Source of the DNA: Mantis religiosa
Lineage: Eukaryota; Arthropoda; Insecta; Mantodea; Mantidae
Assembly: GCA_030765055.1 (NCBI GenBank)
Contig: CM060953.1
Coordinates: forward strand, 183,010,543 to 183,074,542
Reading direction: 5' to 3'
Length of the DNA: 64,000 nucleotides
Part shown: positions 48,286 to 59,277 of the stretch, one piece after another
Numbering within the stretch: position 1 is the stretch's first letter
Layout: every line of letters starts with the position of its first letter
Translations under genes and position numbers: made by a program
Notes under the pieces: model-generated
Database searches by the model: none
The model's input: the letters and a program-made list of their open reading frames with translations, nothing else
What the model was told of the DNA's origin: nothing

Positions 48286-49706
48286 CACTCCTGGAAATGG
48301 AAATAAGAACACATTGACGCCGGTGTGTCAGATCCACCATACTTGCTCCGGACACTGCGAGAGGACTGTACAAGCAATGATCACACACACGGCACAGCAG
48401 GCACACCAGGAACCGCGGTGTTGGCCGTCGAATGGCGCTAGCTGCGCAGCGTTTGGGCACCACCGCCGTCAGTGTCAGCCAGTTTGCCGTGGCATACGGA
48501 GCTCCATCGCAGTCTTTAACACTGGTAGCATGCTGCGACAGCGTGGACGTGAACCTTATGTGCAGTTGACGGACTTTGAGCGAGGGCGTATAGTGGGCAT
48601 GCGTGAGGCCGGGTGGACGTACCACCGAATTGCTCAACACGTGGGGCGCGAGGTCTCCACAGTACATCGATGTTGTCGCCAGTGGTCGGCGGAAGCTGCA
48701 CGTGCCCGTCGACCTGGAACCGGACCGCAGCGACGTACGGATGCACGCCAAGACCGTCGGATCCTACGCAGTGCCGTAGGGGACCGCACCGCCACTTCCC
48801 AGCAAATTAGGGACACTGCTGCTCCTGGGGTATCGGCGAGGACCATTCGCAACCGTCTCCGTGAAGCTGGACTACAGTCCCGCGCACCGTTAGGCCGTCT
48901 TCCGTTCACGCCCCAACATCGTGCAGCCCGCATCCAGTGGTGCCGCGACGGGCGTCATTGGAGGGACGAGTGGACACGTGTCGTCTTCAGCGATGAGAGT
49001 CGCTTCTGCCTTGGTGCCAATTATGGTCGTATGCGTGTTTGGCGCCGTGCAGATGAGCGCCACAATCAGGACTGCATACGACCGAGGAACACTGGGCCAA
49101 CACCCGGCATCATGGTGTGGGGAGTGATCTCCTACATTGGCCGTACACCTCTGGTGATCGTCGAGGGGACACTGAATAGTGCACGGTACATCCAAACCGT
49201 CATCTTACCCATCGTTCTAACATTCCTAGACCGGCAAGGGTACTTGCTGTTCCAACAGGACAATGCATGTCCACATGTATTCTGTGCCACCCAACGTGCT
49301 CTAGAAGGTGTAAGTCAACTACCCTGGCCAGCAAGATCTCCGGATCTATCCCCATTGAGCATGTTTAGGACTGGATGAAACGTCGTCTCACGCGGTCTGC
49401 ACGTCCAGCACGAACGCTGGTCCAACTGAGGCGCCAGCTGGAAATGGCATGGCAAGCCGTTCCACAGGACTACATCCAGCATCTCTACGATCGTCTCCAT
49501 GGGAGAATAGCAGCCTGCATTGCTGCGAAATGTGGATATAAACGGTACTAGTGCCGACATTGTGCATGCTCTGTTGCCTGTGTCTATGTGCTCATAGTTC
49601 TGTCACTGTGATCATGTGATGTATCTGACCCCAGGAATGTGTCAATAAAGTTTCCCCTCCCTGGGACAATGAATTCACGGTGTTCTTATTTCAATTTCCA
49701 GGAGTG
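48286..49706 (+). mobile_element. Tc1 element, 1421 bp, TA TSD
   Basis: Left CACTCCTGGAAATGGAAATA and inverted right CACTCCTGGAAATTGAAATA match with one change, continuing through AGAACAC. TA flanks both ends (48284-48285 and 49707-49708). It is distinctly GC-rich compared with its surroundings and nearly intact, so it is among the youngest or most recently acquired insertions. Horizontal transfer is a possibility I cannot test here. Confidence 0.93.
48530..49551 (+). pseudogene. Tc1 (DD34E) transposase, one frameshift and one stop
   Basis: Starts MLRQRGREPYVQLTDFERGR. Paired helix-turn-helix domains follow (VGMREAGWTYHRIAQHVG, STVHRCCRQWSAE; then IRNRLREAGLQSRAPLGR). The catalytic core has RVVFSDESRFCLG (first Asp), GIMVWGVISYIGR, LLFQQDNACPH (second Asp) and SPDLSP. 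A base loss there shifts the frame; the next frame gives IEHV (catalytic Glu), then TAG where Trp is usual, then DWMKRRLTRSARPA and YIQHLYDRLHGRIAACIA, ending at 49551. I use the ATG at 48530 because homology begins there; the upstream open frame is TIR/leader sequence. Only two lesions make this the least damaged transposase in the window. Confidence 0.93.
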
Positions 49707-49880
49707 TATATTGTCAAAGCTAAGGAAGTTTCGCAGTAATGGACATAAGATAATTTATTTAGACGAAACCTCGTACGTTACCCATGACGTATCGAGAAAG
49801 GTGGCAACCTTACAGTACGGGCTTCGAGAATGAGGGCCGGGGTTGTAAAATGATTATAAGGGTCCGTCAAAGAAAGCGGC

Positions 49881-50170
49881 TGGCTGGCCCCATAGCTCAG
49901 TCGGTAGAACACCTGCCTACCGTGCTAGGGGTCCCGGTTTCGATTCCCGGTGGTGGGGTGGGGATTTTTCTCCGTCCAAGATAATTCCCCATCTTCCACT
50001 GAGTCTGGAAGTATGAATGAGAGTGTGAATGTGTGCGTGATGTAATGATTAAAAGACCAAAAGATAACGAGTTAACACCTTCGGTATGTTCCAAAGGAGA
50101 ACGGCCGCCGATATGACCATAGTAGTTAAAGGCGGGGACAAGCAAAAAAAAAAAGAAAAAAAGAAAAAGA
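49881..50170 (+). mobile_element. SINE B, full length, 12-bp TSD and A-rich tail
   Basis: Head CATAGCTCAGTCGGTAGAAC (A box) and GGTTTCGATTCCC (B box), body with GATAATTCCCCATCTTCC and GGAGAACGGCCGCCGATATG, ending in an A-rich tail. AAAGAAAGCGGC flanks it at 49869-49880 and 50171-50182. Best copy of SINE B here. The first ~70 nt can pair as a tRNA-like acceptor stem (GCCCCAT with GTGGGGT). Confidence 0.93.
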
Positions 50171-50402
50171 AAAGAAAGCGGCCGACGTGTACATGAGTTA
50201 ACTAAACAGACTCTGCCTAATGGAAGTGTTTTCTTTTCTTTAATCCTGCATACAATTTTCTTCTTTCCACTGTAAACTATACATATGTTGGGGCATAACT
50301 TTAATTGGTGTTTTAAAATCCACACTTAATCTCCCAGTCTTTCCACACTTTCTTAATTTAATTCTATTTATATATTATCCCTTTTAATTCTCACTATAAA
50401 AT

Positions 50403-50707
50403 CCTGACGCGGTCTACCAACACGACTGCCGGCCTCACGCTCACTTATCCACGGCAGAGGTGGGCGATCATCCAACCGATACGGGGAGATGTGGCAAGCA
50501 TCTCGACATCCCCCACCCGGAACGTTGGTTTTCGTGACCAAGGTCGCTTACCTAGCGTAAGCTCCTCACTTTCCTCACGATGCTGAGGGGACACCTGTCC
50601 TATACCCGGAACTTAAAATCCGCACCACATGGGTGGGATCAAATCCGGGCCGCTTTTGTTGGTAGGAGCCAAAGCATGCTGCCTTAGCCCACTACGCCAC
50701 GGCGCAG
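50403..50707 (-). mobile_element. SINE D
   Basis: Minus-strand head GCGCCGTGGCGTAGTGGGCTA (A box) and CCCGGATTTGATCCC (B box), then GTGCGGATTTTAAGTTCCGG and CAGCATCGTGAGGAAAG, ending near GGCAGTCGTGTTGG. Fragments at 61335-61440 and 62575-62655 belong to it. Confidence 0.8.
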
Positions 50708-51206
50708 GACCTATTGATTCTCATAGCTAGTAGGTAATAATGATAAATATAAGAAAAAGGCTTTGAATTATTTCTAGGAATCCTAGAGCAGCAATAGATA
50801 TATATAGTACTACGAAAACAAAAGAAGATTGGGTAATTCTTATAACGCCTGATCCTGCAATCCTAAATGGCGCAAAAAAGGTCAGGCGCAATAGATGGCG
50901 TTGTGCAGCGTGGGCTCAAACCTCCGGATGAAGATCGAAGGACAGAACGGGAATATTTAATGGAAACCTGAGGAATCCCCTACGTGTCTCCTCCCGCCTC
51001 AATTCTTTCCTCCAAAAAATTGTCAAGGCGCAGTTGAAATCCTTTTCTGCTACTAATCCATAAATTCCAAAAATGGTTTCAACCACTAGAACTCTTATAA
51101 CTAATCAATTTAATTACGATGTTGTTGCACGTGATCGTTCGTGATGGTAAGGAGGTTGACAGATATGGAGAACATACCCTCTACGCGTCCATCGGTCCTT
51201 CTGAAC
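50708..51206. other. unassigned interval
   Basis: No coding motif or repeat boundary recognised. Confidence 0.5.
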
Positions 51207-51221
51207 ATTGATTTAGTCAAT

Positions 51222-51838
51222 GGAAATTAATTGTTCTTTCACACTGGCCGTGTGTAGGCTAAAGTATGGAAAGATAGAGTCAGACTGAAAAATTCAATGC
51301 CATAGCCGGGATTTGAACCACGGATCTTGTGGTTGCCGTCCAGCCACTCTAACCATTGAGCTACTATGGACAACATGCTGACCTGACATTAAATTCTCCA
51401 ACTGACTCGTGTCTTTCCCGGTAAGCCACAAGGAGTTCTCATAAACACATGAGACAGCTACCTTAATGGCGACTTACAACGTGTAAGCACCTTAAGGCTT
51501 CGTTAACCATTATTAGGTAAATTAATGTAAATTAATTGTTCTTTCACACTAGCCGTGTGTAGGCTAAAGTATGGAAACATAGAGTCTGACTGAAAAATGC
51601 AACTATAAAGCTCGGGCCTTACAGTACTTACACGTTGTAAGTCACCATTAAGGTAGTTGTCTCATGTGTTTATGAGAACTCATACCTGGTTTACATGAAA
51701 AAAACACGAGCCAGTTGGAGGATTTGATGTCATGTCGGCACGTTGGCCATAGTAGCTCAATGGTTAGAGCGGCTGGACGGAAACCAGAAGATCTGTGGTT
51801 CAAATCCAGGCTATCTGGCTATCTGACTCTATCTTTCC
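51222..51838. mobile_element. family X inverted composite, 15-bp TSD
   Basis: Flanked by ATTGATTTAGTCAAT at 51207-51221 and 51839-51853. The left unit is on minus, with outer end GGAAATTAATTGTTC and tRNA-like complement GCCATAGCCGGGATTTGAAC. The right unit is on plus, with GGCCATAGTAGCTCAATGG (A box) and GTGGTTCAAATCC (B box), ending CTATCTTTCC. A second partial left end lies in the middle (51530-51590), so there has been internal rearrangement. The central AACACATGAGACAGCTACC segment is shared, in inverted form, by both units. Confidence 0.85.
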
Positions 51839-51853
51839 ATTGATTTAGTCAAT

Positions 51854-52846
51854 TTGGCAAAAGTACAGTTTCCGTGTCCACAATACTCTATATGAAATTG
51901 TAGCGTCTGCAGCCAAAGAAGGACACAGCAACTCAAAATATAAGTGTTGCTCTTTCCACGCCTGTTATTTAAAACCACATTTTTTGTTTACTACATTGTG
52001 CGTTGTATCTCTATCGTAAAAGCTGTGGGAAAGTAAAACGCAGATATCGATAATCCGTCTCGCTTGCTACGTCCTCAAATATTCTATATGAATTTTCTCG
52101 TAACAAATATATACCTCAAGAGTTCGTTCAAACAATAACTCAGAAAAAGGAATGCTTTGAAACGTTAGGGTGAAAGCAATAATAAAACAAAGTTTGAACA
52201 TACAATTTAGAACCCCGATGCGCTGTTGTCACATGACATACTCTATTCTGTTTTACACAGACCATTCTTAGAAACGCCTATTCTTCTACCTCCTTCATGT
52301 TAAACAACAGACATATTGGGTATTTCCTTTTAGTTATAATGGTATTAATGGAATACAGTAATATTTACAGAGTCAGATCTTTTAAGACAGTTCCTATGCA
52401 ATTAATGGCTTTAAAAATCCGTTCTGTTTGCGAACCCAAAGGAAGAAAATCATGTGGGGGAAGACTTCTCAGTTAAGAAAAATAGAAGTGTTTTATATGC
52501 AAATTGGTAACAAAGAATACATAGGAAGTGGCTAAGTCCACACACATACACAAAAATGTGTTTGCCATAAATTGTGTGTTTTAGAAAGATCTGTGTAGAA
52601 CGATTTTGTCAACCCTTTATGGTTTACCGTTACACAAGTCAGCATAACATGCATAATACAGATGACTTCATACGATAGTCCAGGAAGATTCAAGGAGTAC
52701 TTTTCATTGGTGATGAAACTATCTTAAGAATATGCTTATTTTAGTGAAAATGGTTAGAGTCAGTTTTAAGAATATGAACATTTCGATAACATATAAAGAG
52801 TAATTTGGTGGGGTAAAATGTTCGCGAAAATTTTCATGGATTCTTG
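51854..52846. other. unassigned interval
   Basis: AT-rich; nothing recognised. Confidence 0.5.
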
Positions 52847-52856
52847 GAGAACTTAA

Positions 52857-53097
52857 TTTTTTTTTAATTTACGTCCTCCAACGTTAACAAATATCGGACG
52901 ATAAATGAAAAGGGTGAAATGATGCTCAAATGAGTCCGACGTCCATGGAGCTTAGAGTTACGCGACATTCATCTTTCAGGATAAGGGAAAACCCCGGGAA
53001 AAACCTTATCCAGGTAACTCACCCTGACCGAGAGTCGAACCTGGGACCTCTTAAACGTGAGGCAGAGACGCTACCATCTACGCTACCGAGGCGGCAA
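52857..53097 (-). mobile_element. SINE C, 10-bp TSD
   Basis: Flanked by GAGAACTTAA (52847-52856) and GAGAATTTAA (53098-53107). T-run at left, tRNA-like head at right with B-box complement GAGTCGAACCTGGG. Matches 34437-34668. Confidence 0.88.
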
Positions 53098-53159
53098 GAG
53101 AATTTAAAATTACAACTTGGTTACGTAGAAAATGAAGCTAGCTACAGTGAAGCAATAAA

Positions 53160-53687
53160 TATTACACAAATAAAAATATTTGCCACTAAGGCTTCACTTA
53201 TCTTAACAAATTAATGTTGATACTTCTTTTCAAATTGAAACTGATTTCGCAAACAAATGGTTTGCGTTCTGAGTCCACAGATAAACTCCGTTGTCAACGT
53301 TATCATGCCTTTCTTATGTTTTTAGTATTAGCAACATCTGAAAACGGAACAAACCTAAAATAGAATCAATTGTTGGTGTTTAAAAATTCATTACGCGATG
53401 TTTACTTTTAAAAATAAATATATTTTCCCAAACAAATAAACATCGCGTAATGAATTTTGAAATACCAACAGTTGATTCTATTTTTAGGTTTGTTTCGCTT
53501 TCAGATGTTGGTAATACTAAAGGAACCTAAGAACGGCACAGTAACTTTGACAACGGAGTTTATCTGTGGACTCAGGACGCAAACAATTTGTTTGCGAAAT
53601 CAATTTCAATTTGAAAAGAAGTCTCAACACCAATTTTCTTAAGATAAGTGAAGCCTTAGTGGCAAATATTTTTATTGGTGTAATTAC
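53160..53687. repeat. long hairpin: ~245-bp inverted arms, ~30-bp loop
   Basis: The left arm (about 53160-53403) and right arm (about 53434-53687) are inverted copies at roughly 90% by eye. Sample matches are AAAAATATTTGCCACTAAGG at the outside and AACATCGCGTAATGAATTTT at the inner edge. No TSD was found and no transposase is encoded. It could be a MITE or fold-back element, or an inverted duplication. Confidence 0.85.
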
Positions 53688-53741
53688 AACTTGGTAGTTA
53701 ACTAACTTTAGTTTATGAGTTATCCTGTTGAAACACACAGA

Positions 53742-54805
53742 AACCTTTTGCTAAAAATACTTTTTTAGGTTTCAGGGGCCTCACCGCGGCTATATTGCTG
53801 CATGTGCTATGTCCCGGCCGCCTGTAGTGTACTTTCAATTCATCCTTCCTCCTAGGGTTTGACACAATAAACCCTCAGCTGCGGTGACGGAATTCACATT
53901 ACTAAAAATACATTTTTAGGTTTCAGGGGCGCCAACGCGGCTATATTGCTGCATGTGCTACGTCCCGGCCACCTGTAGGGTACTTTTAACTCATCCTTCC
54001 TCAAAACATTTGACACATTAAACCCTCAGCTGCAGTGACGGAACTCCCATTACTAAAAACACATTTTTAGGTTTCAGGGGCCCCACCGCGGCTATATTGC
54101 TGCATGTGCTATGCCCTGGCTGCCTGTTGGGTACTTTCAACTCATCCTTCCTCAAAACATTTGACACATTAAACCCTCAGCCTCAGCTGCAGTGACTGAT
54201 ACATTAAAAATACATTTTTAGGTTTCAGGGGCCCCACCGCGGTTATATTGCTGCATGTGCTATGTCCCAGCCACCTGTAGGGTACTTTCAACTCATCCTT
54301 CCTCCTAAGGTTTGACACATTAAACCCTCAGCTGCAGTGATGGAATTCCCATTACTAAAAATACATTTTTAGGTTTCAGGGGCCCCACCGCGGTTATATT
54401 GCTGCATGTGCTATGTCCCAGCCACCTGTAGGGTACTTTCAACTCATCCTTCCTCCTAAGGTTTGACACATTAAACCCTCAGCTGCAGTGATGGAATTCC
54501 CATTACTAAAAATACTTTTTTAGGTTTCAGGGGCCCCACCGCGGTTGTATTGATGCATGTGCTATGTCCTGGCCACCTGTAGGGTACTTTCAACTCATCC
54601 TTCCTGCTAAGGTTTGGCACATTAAACCCTCAGCTGCAGTGATGGAATTCCCATTACTAAAAATACTTTTTTAGGTTTCAGGGGCCCCACCGCGGTTATA
54701 TTGCTGCATCTGCTATGTCCCGGGCACCTGTAGGGTACTTTCAACTCATCCTTTCTCCTAGGGTTTGACACAATAAACCCTCAGCTGCAGTGACGGAATT
54801 CCTGC
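53742..54805. repeat. 151-bp satellite, 7 tandem units
   Basis: The landmark AGGTTTCAGGGGC recurs at 53767, 53918, 54069, 54220, 54371, 54522 and 54673: exactly 151 bp each time. Each unit carries ATTGCTGCATGTGCTATG, TTTCAACTCATCCTTCCT and TTAAACCCTCAGCTGCAGTGA. Units differ at scattered positions, and the fourth has a compensating duplication (CCTCAGCCTCAGC) and deletion. Confidence 0.97.
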
Positions 54806-55290
54806 CGTGATAGAGGGAACAGAGGGTTTTAAAGAGAGATAGCCTCTGGTTCAGGAGGTGCCCTGTTAATACACGGTGGGGGTGATAATTTTTTCAGACG
54901 TGAAAGTTCTTACAAGGGAACTATCATTATGCTCATACCTGTACGCGCTTGAGAGTTTGACGACATCATCTCTGATCTATGTGGGACTCTGTGCCAAAAA
55001 TTGTACAGCTGGAAGTACTCGAAAATTATTTCGGAATACATGGTAACAAATAGGTATAATAATACAGCAATTGTAGGGGAGGGATTGTTCACCCCTGACC
55101 AGCAGCGGTCTATACTTGGCATACGTAAGGAGCGCCGTCTCTCACACTCGCCACAGAGATGACGAGAGATGCCCAGCAACTACTTGCAAGTGGCCACATG
55201 TGGCACAGTACCAGGCTTCAGATTATGGCGTTATGTTTCTACTCCACAGTAGATATTTGGTGCATATGGTTTACATAGAGCAGCCATTAT
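54806..55290. other. unassigned interval
   Basis: No repeat or coding motif recognised. Confidence 0.5.
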
Positions 55291-55860
55291 ACCGAGCGGG
55301 ATGGCTCAGGTGGTTTCGTCTGTGGCCCGCGATCGGGAGGCCCGGTTTCGATTCCCGTGGTCTACCTACCTGACTCATGGGTCTTTTCGAGGGTTTTCCC
55401 GAGTCGCTAGGCAAATGCTGGGTAGGTTAATTACATCCCCCGAATTTCCTCCACTTCATCTCCATTATCATTTCACATCATGTTTCATCTGGTGGTCTCT
55501 TTCAGGGTAGAAGTGTCGGTGGGAGTCTCGGCGGTGCATGGCAGGATGATATGCTCTGAGGAAAACTACTTCCTCCGGTAGGTCGGTGGCCGGACTCCGC
55601 TCCTCTGCTGGGACCATTTCGGGACCGCCAGCCAGGGGCCTTCAGGCTCGTCTGCTGGGCTCGTTGCCGTCTCGCAGTAGGGGAGCGAGTTCGTTGTCCT
55701 GGCCTGTCGGGGGAAGTCTCTATCTAAGTAAACTGTAGGGACCCTGCCCTCTGTACTGTCGTGGCTCCTTGGGTCAGCCGCCCTCTATCTCCTTCACCTC
55801 ATCCTTCCTGCCAGGGGTGGCCTACGTATCAAATTCCCTCCGTAATGAAATTCCAATCCC
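55291..55860 (+). mobile_element. SINE E, near full length
   Basis: Same start (ACCGAGCGGGATGGCTCAGG), B box (GGTTTCGATTCCC) and end (CCTCCGTAATGAAATTCCAA) as the copy at 26212, with small gaps. A clear TSD was not found. Confidence 0.9.
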
Positions 55861-56061
55861 ATCAAATTGTCAGGTGTGAGTACAGTGATAGTTCTCTTGT
55901 TGGGATGACTTCTTTCCGGAAGGAAGTAAAGTCGGTTTTCTCCTGTTGTAGACTTAAGGACGTAAAAGAAGCTTGGATGTAATAAATGGCCTCTAGGCAA
56001 AATTTAGTGGTCTTTCACGCCTATGTAGAATGGGATACAAAGCACCAAAGTAAATAAAGAA

Positions 56062-57700
56062 GTATGAAAGGGCAGAGCCAGAATGAAAAATTCAATGCCA
56101 TAGCCGGGATTTGAACCACGGATCTTCTGGTTTCCGTCCAGCCGCTCTAACCATTTGAGCTACTATGGACAACGTGCCAGCATGACACTAAATTCCCCAA
56201 CTGACTCGTGTTTTTCCCGGTAAACCACTTAGGAGTTCTCATAAACACATGAGAAAACTACCTTGATGGCGACTTACTATGCTGTAAGCACTTTAAGGCC
56301 CGGGACGGAAACCAGAAGATCCGTGGTTCAAATCCCGGCTATGGCATTGAATTTTTCATTCTGGCTCTACCCTTTCATAGTGCGTCCTACACACGGCTAG
56401 TGTGAAAGAACAATTAATTTCCATTAATTGTACCTAAAAGTGGTCCGAACTATAAAGCCCGGGTCTTAAAGCACTTACAGCATAGTAAGTTGTCATTAAG
56501 GTAGTTGTCTCATGTGTTTATGAGAACTCCTAGTGGTTTACCGGTAAAAACACGAGTCAGTTGGAGAATTTAGTGTCATGTTGGTACGTTGGCCATAGTA
56601 GCTCAATGGTTTAGAACGGCTGGACGGAGACCAGAAGATCCGTGGTTCAAATCCCGGCTATGGCACTGAATTTTTCATTCTGGCTCTACCCTTTCATAGT
56701 GCGTCCTACACACGGCTAGTGTGAAAGAACAATTAATTTCCATTAATTGTACCTAAAAGTGGTCCGAACTATAAAGCCCGGGCCTTAAAGCACTTACAGC
56801 ATAGTAAGTTGTCATTAAGGTAGTTGTCTCATGTGTTTATGAGAACTCCTAGTGGTTTACCGGGAAAAACACGAGTCAGTTGGAGAATTTAGTGTCATGT
56901 TGGTACGTTGGCCATAGTAGCTCAATGGTTTAGAACGGCTGGACGGAGATCAGAAGATCCATGATTCAAATCCCGGCTATGGCATTGAATTTTTCATTCT
57001 GGCTCTACCCTTTCATAGTGCGTCCTACACACGGCTAGTGTGAAAGAACAATTAATTTCCATTAATTGTACCTAAAAGTGCTCCGAACTATAAAGCCCGG
57101 GTCTTAAAGCACTTACAGCATAGTAAGTTGTCATTAAGGTAGTTGTCTCATGTGTTTATGAGAACTCCTAGTGGTTTACCGGGAAAAACACGAGTCAGTT
57201 GGAGAATTTAGTGTCATGTTGGTACGTTGGCCATAGTAGCTCAATGGTTTAGAACGGCTGGACGGAGACCAGAAGATCCATGGTTCAAATCCCGGCTATG
57301 GCACTGAATTTTTCATTCTGGCTCTACCCTTTCATAGTGCGTCCTACACACGGCTAGTGTGAAAGAACAATTAATTTCCATTAATTGTACCTAAAAGTGG
57401 TCCGAACTATAAAGCCCGGGCCTTAAAGCACTTACAGCATAGTAAGTTCTCATTAAGGTAGTTGTCTCATGTGTTTATGAGAACTCCTAGTGGTTTACCG
57501 GGAAAAACACGAGTCCGTTGGAGAATTTAATGTCATGTTGGTACGTTGGCCATAGTAGCTCAATGGTTTAGAACGGCTGGACGGAGACCAGAAGATCCGT
57601 GGTTCAAATCCCGGCTATGACACTAATTTTTTCATTCTGGCTCTACCCTTTCATAGTGCGTCCTACACACGGCTAGTGTGAAAGAACAATTAATTTCCAT
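56062..57700. mobile_element. family X composite expanded to 319-bp tandem array
   Basis: Flanked by TAAATAAAGAA at 56051-56061 and 57701-57711. The first ~240 bp are a minus-strand unit. At GGCCCGGGACGG it joins a partial plus unit, followed by plus units whose tRNA-like parts start at 56592, 56911, 57230 and 57549, an exact 319-bp period. Each tRNA-like part of 73 nt opens GCCATAG and (except the last) closes CTATGGC, pairing as a 7-bp acceptor stem. It has A box TAGCTCAATGGTTTAGA and B box GGTTCAAATCCC. Each is followed by a ~110-bp tail ending AATTAATTTCC and a shared central segment. Units differ at only a few bases. Confidence 0.92.
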
Positions 57701-57846
57701 TAAATAAAGAATGTCTATAAATAAGAACTAAATTTAAATTTGTGCAGGTGGAATACATAATTTCTGTTGTTTATTCTATGTAGCAACAGAAAAAGAATTG
57801 CGTTACATTTGCGTGAGTCTACTCGCTGTCGTTTATTTCTAATTAC

Positions 57847-59269
57847 TAGGGGGCGGATTTTGCCCTATTTGCCTATTTTATTCCTTTGTTCAGAAACGTA
57901 GGTTTTTAAGTTACAAACACGTTTCCTACACTTATTAGCCCAATTTCTTAGTTGTATAGTGCCTATAAATGCCTATTTCCTACGGTTGTGCCTATTCTGC
58001 TTATTAGTGACTAAAACTGCCTTTTTAGCCAATTTCTTCTGCTAGTAATGTGTGAAAACAGCTTTTGCATTTGTTGGTTTCAACGTAAAGTTTTCGGGGA
58101 AGAGAAATGTCTTACTGCGGCACATTGGATATACAAAAAGGGGTTTATTTAAGGAGACACATCTGTGGAAATTGGCCCAAAACTTACAATACTAAATTTA
58201 ACTTTTTTGTCTTAAAATTCATATAGACATACTTCAATAATATAAAGCTTTTTTTTTTTCTAGTGGTACTACAGAAAACGTCATATGACTATTTAAATAA
58301 CCTTACACCTGTATGATAGCTGCTATTACGTAATTTTAACCTCAGATTTCTGATTCCACATTTTCTGCACATACATTTTCCTAACTTCAAAATGTTCCAC
58401 AGGATGCAGTTTTCTATGAAATCGTAAACATGCCTGTAAGGGCAACCGCATATTAAGTGTACCCATTTACATTTGTTGTTTTTTCTATTTGTATTGAAAA
58501 GGATTATAACGCTTACCTCTTTCTGAAAACGCTTAGGAAAATAAAAATTGTTAAGTAGGTATGATTATTTTTTCCCTTCGTTGATATGGCGAAGACAAAT
58601 ATTTCACACAAGTACTGCTCATTCATAGGTTAAAATGGGTGCAGAAACTTATACCCCAAGCATTAATTTTTCAAATTAAGGTGGAATATTTTGAAAATGA
58701 CATGTAATTTAGACATAAACGGTTAATTACTCAGAAATTATTTTAACTAGAAAGCTGAAACTTGGTATTGTTACATTCTCGATCGATCACTAAAATAAAT
58801 GGTGTAAATTTGAAATAAATTTAACAAAACCTTCATATATTTCAAGTTTCACCATTAAGCCACCCCATACCCATGTTTTTTTTTTTTTGCTTTTTGACAT
58901 AGTTAATTACTCCACATCTTTCTGCACATTATGGTTCTTATTTAGTAAAGTGTAATTATATGTATTTTAATACGCCAATATCTGTTATTTTAACTTGCTG
59001 TGAGCACTTTATGAAATTTGGAATAAATGTATACTATTTCGCCCAGGGAACCGCAAAATAGTATGTGTTTAGCGAATTTGCTGCAGCATATGTTGCGATA
59101 ATTTATATTTTGTTATAGTTTATTTAGAGCGCATTTTAATAGTCATTTTACTAAAATTGTGAATTTCTAAGTGTTTATTTAGCAAATTTTTAGTGCCTAT
59201 TTTGTAAATTTTTAGTGCCTCTTTGCCTGCCTGTTTCACATATTTTTGTGCTTATAAATCCACTCCTTA
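57847..59269. mobile_element. hAT-type non-autonomous element, 8-bp TSD
   Basis: CTAATTAC flanks both ends (57839-57846 and 59270-59277). Left end TAGGGGGCGGATTTT and inverted right end TAAGGAGTGGATTTA match at 12 of 15. An 8-bp TSD and TAGGG-type ends fit hAT. GCCTATTT-like motifs cluster near both ends on the plus strand (57881, 57960, 57972, 57989; 59168, 59214, 59225). No coding sequence was found in 1423 bp. Confidence 0.85.
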
Positions 59270-59277
59270 CTAATTAC

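Larger units (their letters stand above)
48060..49835 (+). pseudogene. DDE transposase N-terminal half, split by Tc1
   Basis: The left part (48060-48285) reads LIRRVTYRFYAKGRAPTLDE, then LVANLQEICDF, LLIELCFKYRILNKLRVIV and ESRRIVAWR. The right part (49709-49835) continues KLRKFRSNGHKIIYLDETSYV, where LDET holds the first catalytic Asp. This matches the helix-turn-helix plus first-acid region of the IS630/Tc1-type transposases whose C-terminal half is seen at 35560. A Tc1 element (48286-49706) sits exactly between the parts. The catalytic remainder is missing downstream. Confidence 0.7.

Noticed and set aside
56592..57621. A cluster of functional tRNA genes
   Set aside because: Acceptor stems pair, but T-stems have mismatches, the anticodon loop lacks U33, and each unit has a long conserved tail. 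They are SINE-like tRNA fossils.
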